A stretch of DNA of 64,000 nucleotides from assembly GCA_017307505.1 (NCBI GenBank), contig JAFKEE010000023.1:124001-188000 (forward strand), read 5' to 3'. Of this stretch, positions 43,452 to 53,152 are shown piece by piece (positions within the stretch are counted from its first letter, which is position 1; every line of letters begins with the position of its first letter). The position numbers and the translations under genes are program-made. This DNA is from Acidobacteriota bacterium (GTDB lineage: Bacteria > Acidobacteriota > Terriglobia > Bryobacterales > Bryobacteraceae). Under the pieces are notes generated by a model, which made no database searches, was not told the origin of the DNA, and saw nothing but the letters and a program-made list of their open reading frames with translations.

Positions 43452-46400
43452 ATGAAGATCGAGTACCTCAGCAGCGAAGGCATCCACCACGCCGAGAAGG
43501 CAGCGATGGAGCAGATGCGGACCGTCTTCAACGCATCGGCATTCAGCCAGCACTGGCATGGCTTCGCCGGCTTCGAAATGATCGACCGGGTCCACCGTGA
43601 CCGGGAAATCGACGTGATCATCATCACCCACGACCGGTTCATCATCATCGAGCTTAAGAACTGGCGCGGAATCATCGCGCCAATGCAGGACCACTGGCTT
43701 CTGAACGGGAACGACATGGGACGCTCCCCGGTCAAAGTCACGGCAGACAAATCGAAGATCCTCTCTTCCAAGCTCAAGAAGCTCAAGTTCCCCATCGGGA
43801 ACGTCTGGCTCGACTACCGCGTCGTGCTCTGCGGCACCGCCGACGCGAGCGCCATCAATCCCGACGAGCGGCAGTGGGTCTCTCAACTTGACGACTTCCT
43901 CAAGATCGCTAGCAAAGGTGGGTACCAGAAGCTCTTCCCGGACAAGAAAGCCGGGACCCCATTGGACCACCTCCCAGAGTATCGGGCGTTCTTCAGGGGG
44001 CCGGAATTCCGGCCTACCACCTTCTCTTTCCAGAACTTCCAGATCGATGGGGATGTCGTCTTCCCACACCCCGACGGCCTGTACAAAGAGTACAAGGCTA
44101 TCAAGCGCGACGACGTGCGACACCAAGCGCTCCTGCGCCGCTGGGATTTCTCGACCCTCTCCGGCAAGGCAGACACGATAGACGAGCGCGCCAAGATCGC
44201 CCTGCGCGAACACCAGGCGCTCGGGTACATCCTCGACCAGAACGAAGACCTCTCCGCCGTCGTCCTCCAGCCACTCTCCCACCCGACCAGAGACGACGTG
44301 AACGCGGACTTCTGCGAACTCTACAAGCTCCCCACACGACAGGTACGACTCTCCGACTTCATCAACCGGTACACGCAGCGACTCACGACGAACGACCGAC
44401 TCAACCTCGCTAAAGTCCTCATCGCCCACCTCGCAAGCCTCCACGATATCGGCGTTGCCCACCGCGACCTGGGCGACCATAGCATTTGGCTCGAACTCCC
44501 GAGCAGGGTCAGCATCTCCGGATGGGTGACCGCCTTCTTCCCCGAAGTAGCAACCATCGGGACTATGCGCGACCTCATCAGGGCAGGCAGTGTCAGCATT
44601 CCTGAAGACGTCAAAGGCATCGGCGACGGCGTCCCGAGCGACCCGTTCCGCAGGGACGTGTACTTGCTCGGTGTCATCGTGTACTACCTCCTCTTCCTCC
44701 AACGGCCGCAACAGCAAGGCGAGATCGCCGTCTGGAGCGAGCCGGAAGAAAACCCGTACGACTCCGGAATGACGAGGTGGCTCGCCAAGGCCCTCGAACT
44801 CTTCCCTGCTGACCGGTACGCGAACGCGCGCGTCATGCTCGATGCGCTCAACAGTATCCCGATCGCCACTGCACGGCCGGGACTCGACATGAAGGACTTC
44901 GAGCCCTACCGCACCGACGTCCTCCCCGTCGTTGCGTACCCGATGGAGGAGAATGTCAAGCAGGGACGATGCCATCTCTACAAGTCAACACATAACGGCC
45001 AACGCGTCGCCGTCAAGATTTGGTACGGGCTTCGGCCAGACCCGCGACGACCCGAAGAAGCGCACCAGATCCTCCGGTTCCTCGAACGCGCACGAGCATT
45101 CCAAGCTCAGCACGGCACCAACCTCCCGGACACAATCGACTTCGGCCTCTCCGACGCTGGACCCTACCTCGTCCAGGCATGGTGCGACGGCGAGACCCTC
45201 GGGCAGACCCTCAACGAGGAGCACACACCGGAGGAAGCGATCACGCTCTGCAAGCGCCTCGCCGAGGCCACCCAACGACTCCACGCGCTCGGGCTCGAAC
45301 ACGGAGACCTCTCGCCGGCGAACATCATCACCGCAAACGGCGAGATCACGTTCATCGACGCTATCGACCTCTTTACCGAGGCTGCACCGCACACGCCGGC
45401 CTACTGCCCACCTGACTATGAGTCCATTCCCCTCGACCAGCGCGATTGCTTCGCGATCGCTAAACTCTGCCAAGAACTCCTCGACAGAGCAGAAGCCACG
45501 GCAGGAGTGAGTGAGATCCTCACAGAAGTGCAACAGTGCCTCTCCTACGAGTTCCGCGTCTACCGGCTTGACCGCGTCATCGACGCTATCAACCGCGCCC
45601 AGGCACCACCGAAAGACACGAAGCGAATCACCATACACGTATACACGCGGCAAGTCACGACAACAGAACTCCTTGACTCCGACAACGGCGCCTACCACGT
45701 CAGCATCTTCGCTGACGGACAGCCTGACCACCTCAGGCTCTCCATAGCCGGACCGCGAAAGCAGATCCTCGTGCGCATCCGACGTGAGAACAACATCCCA
45801 CGCTGGCTACGCCTTCAGGACCTCACCTACAACGATTTCACGCGGCTCACGGAGCGAGCGCAGGCGCGCACCGAGAACACGGTGATCGCACTGACCCCGT
45901 CGAGCATTGATTCGTATAGCGAACTCGTCAGCGCAATGCTCACGCTCCCGGAGATCGCGCAAGAACGTGCACACCTCGACGCCCCACAAGAGGAAGCACC
46001 TCCAACGCTACAAACAACGCCGACCGTTCCCGTTGCGCTCCCGAGCACGGAGGACATCTGGCGCGCGATCATCGAAGGGGAGGAAGCAACACTTCCCGAA
46101 CTCGAGATCACCGGAACCGTCCAGCGCGACCCGCTCGTCCCGCAGACACTCCGCATTCCGTACGCCACCACCGGCGAACCCCTCGATTACGACCCCGAGG
46201 ACATCATCGAAGTGCTCCAGGAATTCGAAGGGGAACTCAACTGGGTCGGCGAGCTCAACACACGAGAAACTACCGAGACTACGCTCGTCATTGACCGATC
46301 ATCACCGCGCCTTCGACAGCGGCCTGGAGAAATCCTCCGTTTGCGCAGTGTCCAGGACCGATCCAGCTTCGTACGACGGCGCAACGCAGTAGAGCGAATC

Positions 46401-48284
46401 CTGCATCAGGAAAGCGTGATTCCCAACCTCATCGCGTATTTCGACCCGAACCAGTGCCCACCAGCAACGACCTACGACCGGCCACCAACAGATGCGGATC
46501 TAGACACCTACGACCAGTACTCTGACGGACAGCGTGTCTTCACCCTCAACGAGCAGCAGCGTGACGCATTCCGACGCCTCTGGACCAACGGCCCCATCGG
46601 CCTCCTCCAAGGACCACCGGGGACCGGCAAGACCGCGTTCATCGCATCATTTATCCACTTCGTCCTCTCCCGCGGCGCACACAACATCCTCCTCGCAAGC
46701 CAGTCCCACGAGGCAGTCAACAACGCTGCGGAGAAAGTCATCGAGATCACGAGCAGGACCGGCACCACGATACAGCTCGTCCGGTTCGGCGCCGAAGGCA
46801 TGGTATCCGACGCGCTCCGACCCTACCACTCCGGTGCCATCCTCGACGCGTACCGCGACCTGTTCAAAGCGGAAATGAAGCACCGCGTGGCAGGACTGAG
46901 CGCTAATCTCGGCCTCCCCTCCGTCCTCGTGGAGGCTCTCTTCGATATCGAATACCACCTCGGACGATTCCTGCGCGAGATCGACAACCTCGAACGACGG
47001 TGCAACGCCACGCAGGAGCACACCGCAGAGCGCCGCAGGCTCGACGAGCGCTTGAAACGGCGACGAGAGCGCTTCGACATCGTTGCCCGCGAGAAGTTCG
47101 GCATGAACGGCCAGGATCACAAGGCAGCGATCACCGCACAGCGCAAGGCCCTCACGCAGCAGCACGGCGTCCTCTCGCTTGACGCGATCGCACGACTTGA
47201 CAAAGTCATCGCCATCGCCACGGAGTGGATCGACCGCCTCGGCACGGACCGCGCCAACTTCGAGGAATTCCTCGCCAAGACGAGAACCCTCGTGTGCGGA
47301 ACGTGCGTCGGCCTCGGCCGCGCGCACTTCGGCGTCGCGAAGAACCGGTACGACTGGGTCATCGTAGATGAGGCAGCACGCGCGACCCCAAGCGAACTCG
47401 CCGTGGCTATTCAGAGCGGCCGACGCGTCCTCCTCGTCGGTGACCACCGGCAGCTCCCCCCGCTCTACACGCCACAACTCCTCGCGCATGCCACCAGAAC
47501 GCTCCAGATCAGCGACCAAGCCGTCGTGACACAGAGCGACTTCCAACGATCCTTCGAGTCCACGTATGGCGCAACTGTCGGCGCGATGCTCAAGACGCAG
47601 TACCGCATGGCACCGCCCATCGGTGCCCTCGTCTCCGCATGCTTCTACCCCGCAACCCTCGAACCCGGACGCGGCGACCCACCACCGTTCTACGACGCCC
47701 TCCCCAAGCGGCTTGCTAGTATCGTCACCTGGATCGACACCTCGCACGCCGGCGGCGACTCGTTTGAGCAGCGAAACCCAAACCACAGCGTCGAGAACCC
47801 GTACGAGGCACGAGAGATCATCATCCTCCTCAAGGAGGTCGCTGGCTCAGAATCATTCCTCAACAACCTCCTGAGCGCAGTCGAGGAGGACGAGTTGCCC
47901 ATCGGCGTGATCTGTATGTACGCCGATCAGAAACGACTCCTCCAGAAACTGCTCAGCGAACAGGATTGGGCAACTAACATCCGGCGGTTCATCAAGATCG
48001 ACACGGTGGATAGCTACCAGGGCAAGCAGAACCGCATGATTATCCTCTCCACCACACGGCATAACAACCGGTACGAGCAAGGGTACGTGTGGAGCCCCGA
48101 ACGCGTTAACGTCGCGATCTCGCGCGCTATGGACCGCCTCGTCATCGTGGGAGCAGCAAGGATGTGGCGGGACCGCAATCAAGAGGCACCACTCGGACGG
48201 GTCCTCCAGTACATCGAAACGCACCAGGACAAGAAGAACTTCAGCATCAAGGACGCCATGCAGCAGCGCAGGGGGAACCGATGA
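43452..48284 (+). CDS. NERD nuclease / tandem kinase / UPF1-like helicase fusion (putative antiphage defence)
   Basis: 1610 aa from the ATG at 43452. Order: NERD nuclease-like domain (about residues 10-130; D54, E67-L-K69); a first kinase-like domain (about 200-480) with HRDLGDHSIW at 336 but no lysine of the active loop and a degenerate DFG, so probably a pseudokinase; a second kinase domain (about 520-770) with VAVK, HGDLSPANI near 616 and FIDAIDL; a linker; then an SF1 UPF1-like helicase with GPPGTGKT near 1054, VIVDEAA near 1305, VGDHRQLPP, VDSYQGKQN and NVAISRAMDRL. The codons favour C-ending triplets such as CTC and CGC far more than the neighbours, suggesting recent transfer. Resembles PglW and MkoA-type proteins; ATGA overlap with its partner. 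Confidence 0.88.
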   Translation: MKIEYLSSEGIHHAEKAAMEQMRTVFNASAFSQHWHGFAGFEMIDRVHRDREIDVIIITHDRFIIIELKNWRGIIAPMQDHWLLNGNDMGRSPVKVTADKSKILSSKLKKLKFPIGNVWLDYRVVLCGTADASAINPDERQWVSQLDDFLKIASKGGYQKLFPDKKAGTPLDHLPEYRAFFRGPEFRPTTFSFQNFQIDGDVVFPHPDGLYKEYKAIKRDDVRHQALLRRWDFSTLSGKADTIDERAKIALREHQALGYILDQNEDLSAVVLQPLSHPTRDDVNADFCELYKLPTRQVRLSDFINRYTQRLTTNDRLNLAKVLIAHLASLHDIGVAHRDLGDHSIWLELPSRVSISGWVTAFFPEVATIGTMRDLIRAGSVSIPEDVKGIGDGVPSDPFRRDVYLLGVIVYYLLFLQRPQQQGEIAVWSEPEENPYDSGMTRWLAKALELFPADRYANARVMLDALNSIPIATARPGLDMKDFEPYRTDVLPVVAYPMEENVKQGRCHLYKSTHNGQRVAVKIWYGLRPDPRRPEEAHQILRFLERARAFQAQHGTNLPDTIDFGLSDAGPYLVQAWCDGETLGQTLNEEHTPEEAITLCKRLAEATQRLHALGLEHGDLSPANIITANGEITFIDAIDLFTEAAPHTPAYCPPDYESIPLDQRDCFAIAKLCQELLDRAEATAGVSEILTEVQQCLSYEFRVYRLDRVIDAINRAQAPPKDTKRITIHVYTRQVTTTELLDSDNGAYHVSIFADGQPDHLRLSIAGPRKQILVRIRRENNIPRWLRLQDLTYNDFTRLTERAQARTENTVIALTPSSIDSYSELVSAMLTLPEIAQERAHLDAPQEEAPPTLQTTPTVPVALPSTEDIWRAIIEGEEATLPELEITGTVQRDPLVPQTLRIPYATTGEPLDYDPEDIIEVLQEFEGELNWVGELNTRETTETTLVIDRSSPRLRQRPGEILRLRSVQDRSSFVRRRNAVERILHQESVIPNLIAYFDPNQCPPATTYDRPPTDADLDTYDQYSDGQRVFTLNEQQRDAFRRLWTNGPIGLLQGPPGTGKTAFIASFIHFVLSRGAHNILLASQSHEAVNNAAEKVIEITSRTGTTIQLVRFGAEGMVSDALRPYHSGAILDAYRDLFKAEMKHRVAGLSANLGLPSVLVEALFDIEYHLGRFLREIDNLERRCNATQEHTAERRRLDERLKRRRERFDIVAREKFGMNGQDHKAAITAQRKALTQQHGVLSLDAIARLDKVIAIATEWIDRLGTDRANFEEFLAKTRTLVCGTCVGLGRAHFGVAKNRYDWVIVDEAARATPSELAVAIQSGRRVLLVGDHRQLPPLYTPQLLAHATRTLQISDQAVVTQSDFQRSFESTYGATVGAMLKTQYRMAPPIGALVSACFYPATLEPGRGDPPPFYDALPKRLASIVTWIDTSHAGGDSFEQRNPNHSVENPYEAREIIILLKEVAGSESFLNNLLSAVEEDELPIGVICMYADQKRLLQKLLSEQDWATNIRRFIKIDTVDSYQGKQNRMIILSTTRHNNRYEQGYVWSPERVNVAISRAMDRLVIVGAARMWRDRNQEAPLGRVLQYIETHQDKKNFSIKDAMQQRRGNR

Positions 48285-49753
48285 CCGCAACCGAAGCACC
48301 ACGACGCCTCGACCGCCTCCCGGTCGCGGAAGTGACCTTTGCGATCCCAACACAGAAGTTCGCGGTCACGTGCGCGATCAGCACCCAGGAAACCCTTCCA
48401 GTGGTAACTGAATTCAGCATCCGCATGATCCACGCGTGCGGCACAATGAGCCCCGAGCAACTCCAGTCGTTCTTCGGGTTCACGGAGAAAGAGACCGCAG
48501 CCGTCATCGCGACACTCCTCGACGAACGGCTCGTTCGCTGGGACGAAGACCAACTCGGCCTCACCCCACAAGCACTTGCGCTCTTCCTGGAGAGCGTCGA
48601 CAATGTGCCGCGCTGCTTCCGCATCCAGGAATGGAGCGGGGACGTATACTTCGAGCTCATCAGTTTGAGCCCCATCAAGCGCATGCGCGGCTCCGGCCGA
48701 TCACGAGCGCTCGTTGACCTCCGGCCTACCGACCGCGAGCGCGAATCGCAAACGAGATATTGGGCCGAACGAGCATTTCAAGAGCACTTCCGGACCATCT
48801 GCCGCAAGGAGCGCGCCGAGATCTACAAGATATCCGAGATGGAGCCTGGCGAGCGCCTCAGCCTACCACTCTCGGTCACGTTCAGCATCAGCCTCGACGG
48901 GCGCGCTGAGCTGCGACGCTCCTTAACCGATGTGACGCTGGAGGAGCGCATCGAGTTCAGCACCGCAGTTTCCGACGAGCTCGCCAAAGGGACCACGAAG
49001 CAGAACGACGGACTTTCGCCACTGTTGGAACGCTTCCGGATCAGCATGCCGGCTGACTGCACGACGGACGGCAAGCTCGACTTGCCCAAGTACCTGGACT
49101 ACACGCAGGTTCTCGGCAAGAACCCGTTCGGAGAGGAGACGAAACCATTCATCGGCGCCCTTTACCTGCCGGAGAACCGCAAAACAATCGTGGACACTAT
49201 CCGACTTCAGCGGGAGATCAACGAGGCAGCCGGCCACGGGCCAAGACTCGAAATGCCCATGTGCTGGCTCGCACCCGGCGTGTCCTTCTGGGGTCGAACA
49301 ACGGCTGCACGAGCGTTTGTGCGCGATATCGAGCGCGCCACGAAACCCGCACCGCAAGCAACCCCTGAGGAGACAGAAGACGTCACAGAGAAGGACCTTG
49401 CGCTCCGTACTCTCTTGCCGCCAGGCCGAGTCCCTGACCAGCGCAGCAGGAGCGCGTATCGCGCCGCGATTCCCGGCGCCATGGAGTTAGCAGATGAGGT
49501 GTTCGATGGCAAGACCGAGATCTTCTGGATGCCGGGGGTGTTCGTCATAGCGTTGTACCACTACCACCTTGATGGCCCCATCCCCATCCCGATTGGCTTT
49601 TTCTCCACGAACCCGAAACACCTCGCTGTCACCCGCGACCTCATCGTGAACGAGGTCATCGCCAAGCAAACCGTCTACGACCTCAGCAACGCCGGCGGCA
49701 TCGGCAAGGACTGCACTGATAGCCTCGCGTGTTTCGCCCCGTACGAACGGTAG
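48281..49753 (+). CDS. winged-helix partner protein of the NERD-kinase-helicase
   Basis: 490 aa from the ATG at 48281, overlapping the helicase stop (ATGA). Residues 40-110 form a winged-helix-like region (MSPEQLQSFFGFTEKETAAVIATLLDERLVRW). The rest includes FELISLSPIKRMRG, LEMPMCWLAPGVSFWGRTTAARAFVRD and FWMPGVFVIALYHYHLDG, with no enzymatic motif I recognise. It shares the high-C codon bias of its partner, so both moved as a unit. By position it corresponds to the second gene of Mokosh type I-like pairs, an analogy I cannot confirm. Confidence 0.8.
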   Translation: MTATEAPRRLDRLPVAEVTFAIPTQKFAVTCAISTQETLPVVTEFSIRMIHACGTMSPEQLQSFFGFTEKETAAVIATLLDERLVRWDEDQLGLTPQALALFLESVDNVPRCFRIQEWSGDVYFELISLSPIKRMRGSGRSRALVDLRPTDRERESQTRYWAERAFQEHFRTICRKERAEIYKISEMEPGERLSLPLSVTFSISLDGRAELRRSLTDVTLEERIEFSTAVSDELAKGTTKQNDGLSPLLERFRISMPADCTTDGKLDLPKYLDYTQVLGKNPFGEETKPFIGALYLPENRKTIVDTIRLQREINEAAGHGPRLEMPMCWLAPGVSFWGRTTAARAFVRDIERATKPAPQATPEETEDVTEKDLALRTLLPPGRVPDQRSRSAYRAAIPGAMELADEVFDGKTEIFWMPGVFVIALYHYHLDGPIPIPIGFFSTNPKHLAVTRDLIVNEVIAKQTVYDLSNAGGIGKDCTDSLACFAPYER

Positions 49754-49952
49754 ACGGAAAGTAGCACTCAGATGAACGGGGCTAGACTACCACTCTTCCG
49801 CACGGAATTGTCGGACTCGGAGTGATAGAGTTCCGCGACGTCGCCTATATCCGGGGAACGATTTCCGCCTCAGCTTATTCGGCGCACCATTCATGAAGTT
49901 AGGCCAGCCGTTCTCCATCGTACAGTTTTGGATTCGCACCACTCCTTCTCAC

Positions 49953-50426
49953 TCACTCCGATGCGGATTCGTTTGGCTGATCGAACAAGTTGAGTGGCCG
50001 GAGTGGCTCGGGTTCGGGCTTTGCTGCAACTGCAACCGGTGGCGCCTGCGGTTTGGTTGACGAGGTCTCGGCCGCTTTCTTGCCGCCGTTACCGATGACC
50101 TTGGCTTTCTTCTTGGCCTCTTCCCGAGCGACCTTCTCGGCCTCGGCGATTTCCTTTTCGATTGCCGTCAGGTTCGTGTGCAACCCGACGTGAGAAGCCA
50201 CGAAGCTGGCGACTTGCAGCACGAGATCCGCATCCAGTTCGGCCGCCGTCCCGGTCACGCTGAGCGGAATCGTAAGCGCCTGGTTTTCGCTCTCCTTCAA
50301 CTGTCGGGGGCAGATGTTGACTTGAAGTTGGTCGCCCTCCAGTTGGGCGACTGTGATCAACACTGCTCGATGGGCGAGCAGTGGTTCAAGCTGAGCGAAC
50401 AGCCCTGGTTGATTTGTCTGTGTCAT
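49953..50426 (-). CDS. PRTRC system protein E
   Basis: 157 aa from the ATG at 50426 (AAGG upstream); the longer frame to 50606 is out of line with the family. PGLFAQLEPLLAHRAVLITVAQLEGDQLQVNICPRQLKESENQAL and ASFVASHVGLHTNL are PRTRC E landmarks, followed by a Lys/Ala-rich coiled-coil-like helix and a Pro-rich tail. It is separated from the C-F-B-ThiF genes by the 6.3-kb opposite-strand cargo. Confidence 0.9.
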   Translation of the reverse strand: MTQTNQPGLFAQLEPLLAHRAVLITVAQLEGDQLQVNICPRQLKESENQALTIPLSVTGTAAELDADLVLQVASFVASHVGLHTNLTAIEKEIAEAEKVAREEAKKKAKVIGNGGKKAAETSSTKPQAPPVAVAAKPEPEPLRPLNLFDQPNESASE

Positions 50427-50478
50427 GGTATGGCATCCTTGGAATGCGGGCCGACTGGTAGCGCCCGCGACTCCTTCT

Positions 50479-50901
50479 TTAGAACGGTACGTCCTGAGCA
50501 TCGGTCGAACTTGGCCGGTGCAAATCCTCACGAGGCTGGCCGGGAGAAGGCCGATTGTCCTGTTCGTCGCGCTTGGTTCCGCCAAGGAACGTGACCTTCT
50601 CGGCAATCACTTGCATCACTTCGTGTTTGGTTCCATGGCGATCGTCGTACTCGCGCGACTGGACGCGGCCTTGAATCGCAACCAGCCGGCCGCGCTCCAG
50701 ATAGTTGGCACAAGCTTCCGAAAGGCCGTTGAACACGACCACCGGAAACCAGGTCACTCGTTCCCGCTTTTCGCCGTCGGTCTTCCACTGCTCGTTGACC
50801 GCAACCGAAAACCGGCAGAAGGGTACGTTGTTCTGCCCGTAGCTGAGCTCCGGCGCGGAACCGACATTCCCAACGATCGTAATTTGATTGACTCCACTCA
50901 T
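50479..50901 (-). CDS. ssb: single-stranded DNA-binding protein
   Basis: 140 aa. OB-fold begins NQITIVGNVGSAPEL and contains CRFSVAVNEQW, RVTWFPVVVFNGLSEACANYLERGRLVAIQGRVQSREY; a Gln/Pro/Asp-rich linker ends in DVPF, the acidic interaction tip. AAGGAG precedes the ATG. Plasmids and ICEs often carry an extra SSB beside PRTRC genes; it coats ssDNA during conjugation or replication. Confidence 0.96.
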   Translation of the reverse strand: MSGVNQITIVGNVGSAPELSYGQNNVPFCRFSVAVNEQWKTDGEKRERVTWFPVVVFNGLSEACANYLERGRLVAIQGRVQSREYDDRHGTKHEVMQVIAEKVTFLGGTKRDEQDNRPSPGQPREDLHRPSSTDAQDVPF

Positions 50902-50967
50902 GTTGTTTTCTCCTTCTGAACTACTTCACGCCGGGCGAAACCCAGCGATCCGAAGCGCACGATGCCG

Positions 50968-51150
50968 TCAGGAAATAGCCGCGGCCAAGTCCCTGGCATC
51001 CTGTGCTTCAAACTCTTGCCGCTTGTGGGCGATATGCTCTCGAAGCGTCGTCACCTCACGTTTCAGACTGTCTTCCTCCAGCCGGTCCAACACCTCCTCC
51101 AGCGTTCCCTCGAAACCTTCAAGGACAGCGGCGACGAACCCCGGGGTCAT
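50968..51150 (-). CDS. small helical protein
   Basis: 60 aa; ATGA overlap with the gene upstream (51147-51150). Almost entirely charged alpha-helix (EVLDRLEEDSLKREVTTLREHIAHKRQEFEAQD), probably coiled coil. Likely a partner of the upstream protein by coupling. Family unknown. Confidence 0.7.
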   Translation of the reverse strand: MTPGFVAAVLEGFEGTLEEVLDRLEEDSLKREVTTLREHIAHKRQEFEAQDARDLAAAIS

Positions 51151-52166
51151 GCCTCCACCTCGTCGAATCGGAACTTGCGGCCACCCGAGCGCGTGAGCAT
51201 CGTGTCGAGTTGCGCGGCGATGCCGACCATGCCCTGCCCCACCTTCGTGCGGAGATCGCCGGTCGTGCGCAGATCGTCCGCGTTCACGCCCTGCAAGAGT
51301 TGCCGCGATTGCGCGACCAGAGCCTGAAGGTCGGTGTCGTCGGTGACGTTGCGGAACTCGAAATTGGCGAGGAACTCGACGAGATTCGAGACAGTTGTTT
51401 CCTTAAACCGGAGCGGCTTGCCGTCAGGCCCTTCCTTCAGCCGGTCTGCCATGTGCTGGACCAACTTTGCCATCGACTCCCGCAACACCTGCTGAATCTC
51501 GGCCGACGCTTCCGCCATGCGCTGCGCGGCTTTCTCGCGCTCCTGTTCCCACACCTCACGCGAGATGCCCTTCAATTGGTCGGGCACGCCGAAACTGACG
51601 TACTGCCAGGAGAAGCCGAACTCGCGTTCGATGTCCTCGACGGGCGGATAATCGGCGGGATTGTAGAGGCCACGTAGGCGTTTCGCCGCATCCTGACACA
51701 AGCTGGGGTAAGCTGTGACGAACGCGTTGACCAGTTCCTTCCGGTCCTCGGCGAACTGACGCAGCCGGTGTTCGACGGTTTCAAGCGCCGCAATCGGGAG
51801 CAGATGAATGCCGATCTCGAAAGGCAGGCAGATGTTGTAAAGGAACCGTCGGACCTCGCCGTCGAACCGGCCAATGGCCTTCAGTTCCGCTGAATCGACT
51901 AGATGCTTCGATACACGGAGCAGGTCTTTGTCGGCATCGGCTTCGATCTGTGAGGTCGAGACCTTCCGGCTGTTGCCCATCGTGGACAATCGGACCTTGA
52001 TGCAGACCGTCTTCCGCGCGAGATCGACGCCGGGATCGGAGATCACAACCGAACCGGGCTTGTTGCCGTCATCACCGCCTGGAATTGCCGCCATCGTGCT
52101 GCCGTCGATCACTGACGCTGACGGTTGTAGCAACGTAGTCGTGAATAGTGGTGCTTGAGTCGCCAT
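51147..52166 (-). CDS. large-plasmid/phage protein of unknown function (DUF3150-like, tentative)
   Basis: 339 aa with AGGAGGTGG upstream of the ATG. Segments LSTMGNSRKVSTSQIEADADKDLLRVSKHLV and FEIGIHLLPIAALETVEHRLRQF followed by a long helical region (REVWEQEREKAAQRMAEASAEIQQVL) resemble the DUF3150-type proteins carried next to CobS-like ATPases on mobile elements. The assignment is from memory of the pattern. It is a soluble, helical protein. Confidence 0.6.
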   Translation of the reverse strand: MATQAPLFTTTLLQPSASVIDGSTMAAIPGGDDGNKPGSVVISDPGVDLARKTVCIKVRLSTMGNSRKVSTSQIEADADKDLLRVSKHLVDSAELKAIGRFDGEVRRFLYNICLPFEIGIHLLPIAALETVEHRLRQFAEDRKELVNAFVTAYPSLCQDAAKRLRGLYNPADYPPVEDIEREFGFSWQYVSFGVPDQLKGISREVWEQEREKAAQRMAEASAEIQQVLRESMAKLVQHMADRLKEGPDGKPLRFKETTVSNLVEFLANFEFRNVTDDTDLQALVAQSRQLLQGVNADDLRTTGDLRTKVGQGMVGIAAQLDTMLTRSGGRKFRFDEVEA

Positions 52167-52257
52167 TTCTGGCCACCTCCTTTGTTTTGTTGGGTTGTTG
52201 AAGACCTGCCGCGATGCTGCGCCGGGTCGTGTGAAGAACGTGGTGCGCGGCAGGAAG

Positions 52258-53124
52258 TCAGTTCTGGATGGAGGCTGCGAAACTCTGCTGAGCCGTCAGG
52301 GCTGAATCAGGCGCCCGCCCGTCTCGTTCATTCAGCCAATCGATCCATGCGAAGTTGCGGCCCAGCCCTTTGACCGAACGCAGATTCGGCTTCGCGCGTT
52401 GCTCGATCGCAATTGCCCTTCTCACCAAAGCTGGATGCCGGATCTGAAGTTGCAGCAGTTCTGGTTTCTTGGTCGCCGGGCAAAAGAAGCACGCACTCTT
52501 GGCGGGCACGGGCAATCCTTCGGAGCGAATCAGGTCGGTACACGCAGCCCTGTCCAGTCCGAACTCGCGAAGCGGGTACCAGAAGAGGTACTTGGGGTCG
52601 CGAAATGCCTTGACGCGGCGCCCGTCGGAAGGGCCAGCGTCGTATCCGATCACCTTGATGACCTTGCGGCCATACCGCCAGCACTTCAAGGCCGGTTCCC
52701 AGTGATTGCAGAACTTGTTCTGTGGAGCGACTTTCCATTTGAGGCTGCAACTCTTGCGTCCGTAGGCGAGACTCGGTAGCGTGCCGGTCCGAAGACACTG
52801 ATCTTCGAGGCTTCTGTCTGGAACACGCACCCCTCGACGCCGCACGACGATCAAGTCCGGAAATCCGGCCGCCCGCAGCCACTCCCGACGAGTCTGGAGG
52901 TATCCGTATGTCTCGTGCTTTTCCGAACCCGTGTCTGCAAACAGGATGAGATCAGGGCGCAATCCGATGCGCTGTAGCTGGATGAGCAATGCCGTGGAGT
53001 TCACGCCAAGGCCATCGGCGACCACAAGAGGTACGTCAGACGGTCGACTTCGAACCTCGGCGAATGCGATGGACTCAGGCGACTCCGATGCGCTTGAACA
53101 AGAAAAGAGTGCTAGCTGTTTCAC
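52258..53124 (-). CDS. PP-loop (PAPS-reductase-like) protein with N-terminal QLALF
   Basis: 288 aa with a GTG start at 53124. The PP-loop LGVNSTALLIQL (about residues 39-50) and ILFADTGSEKHETYGY mark the adenine nucleotide alpha-hydrolase superfamily of PAPS reductases and DndC. YGRKSCSLKWKVAPQNKF and ACFFCPATKKPE carry Cys residues typical of the phage/plasmid subgroup. The N-terminus MKQLALF contains a perfect clamp-binding-like pentapeptide. Reaction unknown. Confidence 0.82.
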   Translation of the reverse strand: MKQLALFSCSSASESPESIAFAEVRSRPSDVPLVVADGLGVNSTALLIQLQRIGLRPDLILFADTGSEKHETYGYLQTRREWLRAAGFPDLIVVRRRGVRVPDRSLEDQCLRTGTLPSLAYGRKSCSLKWKVAPQNKFCNHWEPALKCWRYGRKVIKVIGYDAGPSDGRRVKAFRDPKYLFWYPLREFGLDRAACTDLIRSEGLPVPAKSACFFCPATKKPELLQLQIRHPALVRRAIAIEQRAKPNLRSVKGLGRNFAWIDWLNERDGRAPDSALTAQQSFAASIQN

Positions 53125-53152
53125 GAGCGCCTTTCTGGCGCTTCGTGCGCCG

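Noticed and set aside
43323-44975. 550-codon minus-strand frame opposite the NERD/kinase gene
   Set aside because: Low-complexity Asp/Glu/Val-rich shadow caused by the strong C bias of the plus-strand gene.
46647-47786. 379-codon minus-strand frame opposite the helicase
   Set aside because: Same composition artefact; the plus strand encodes all helicase motifs.
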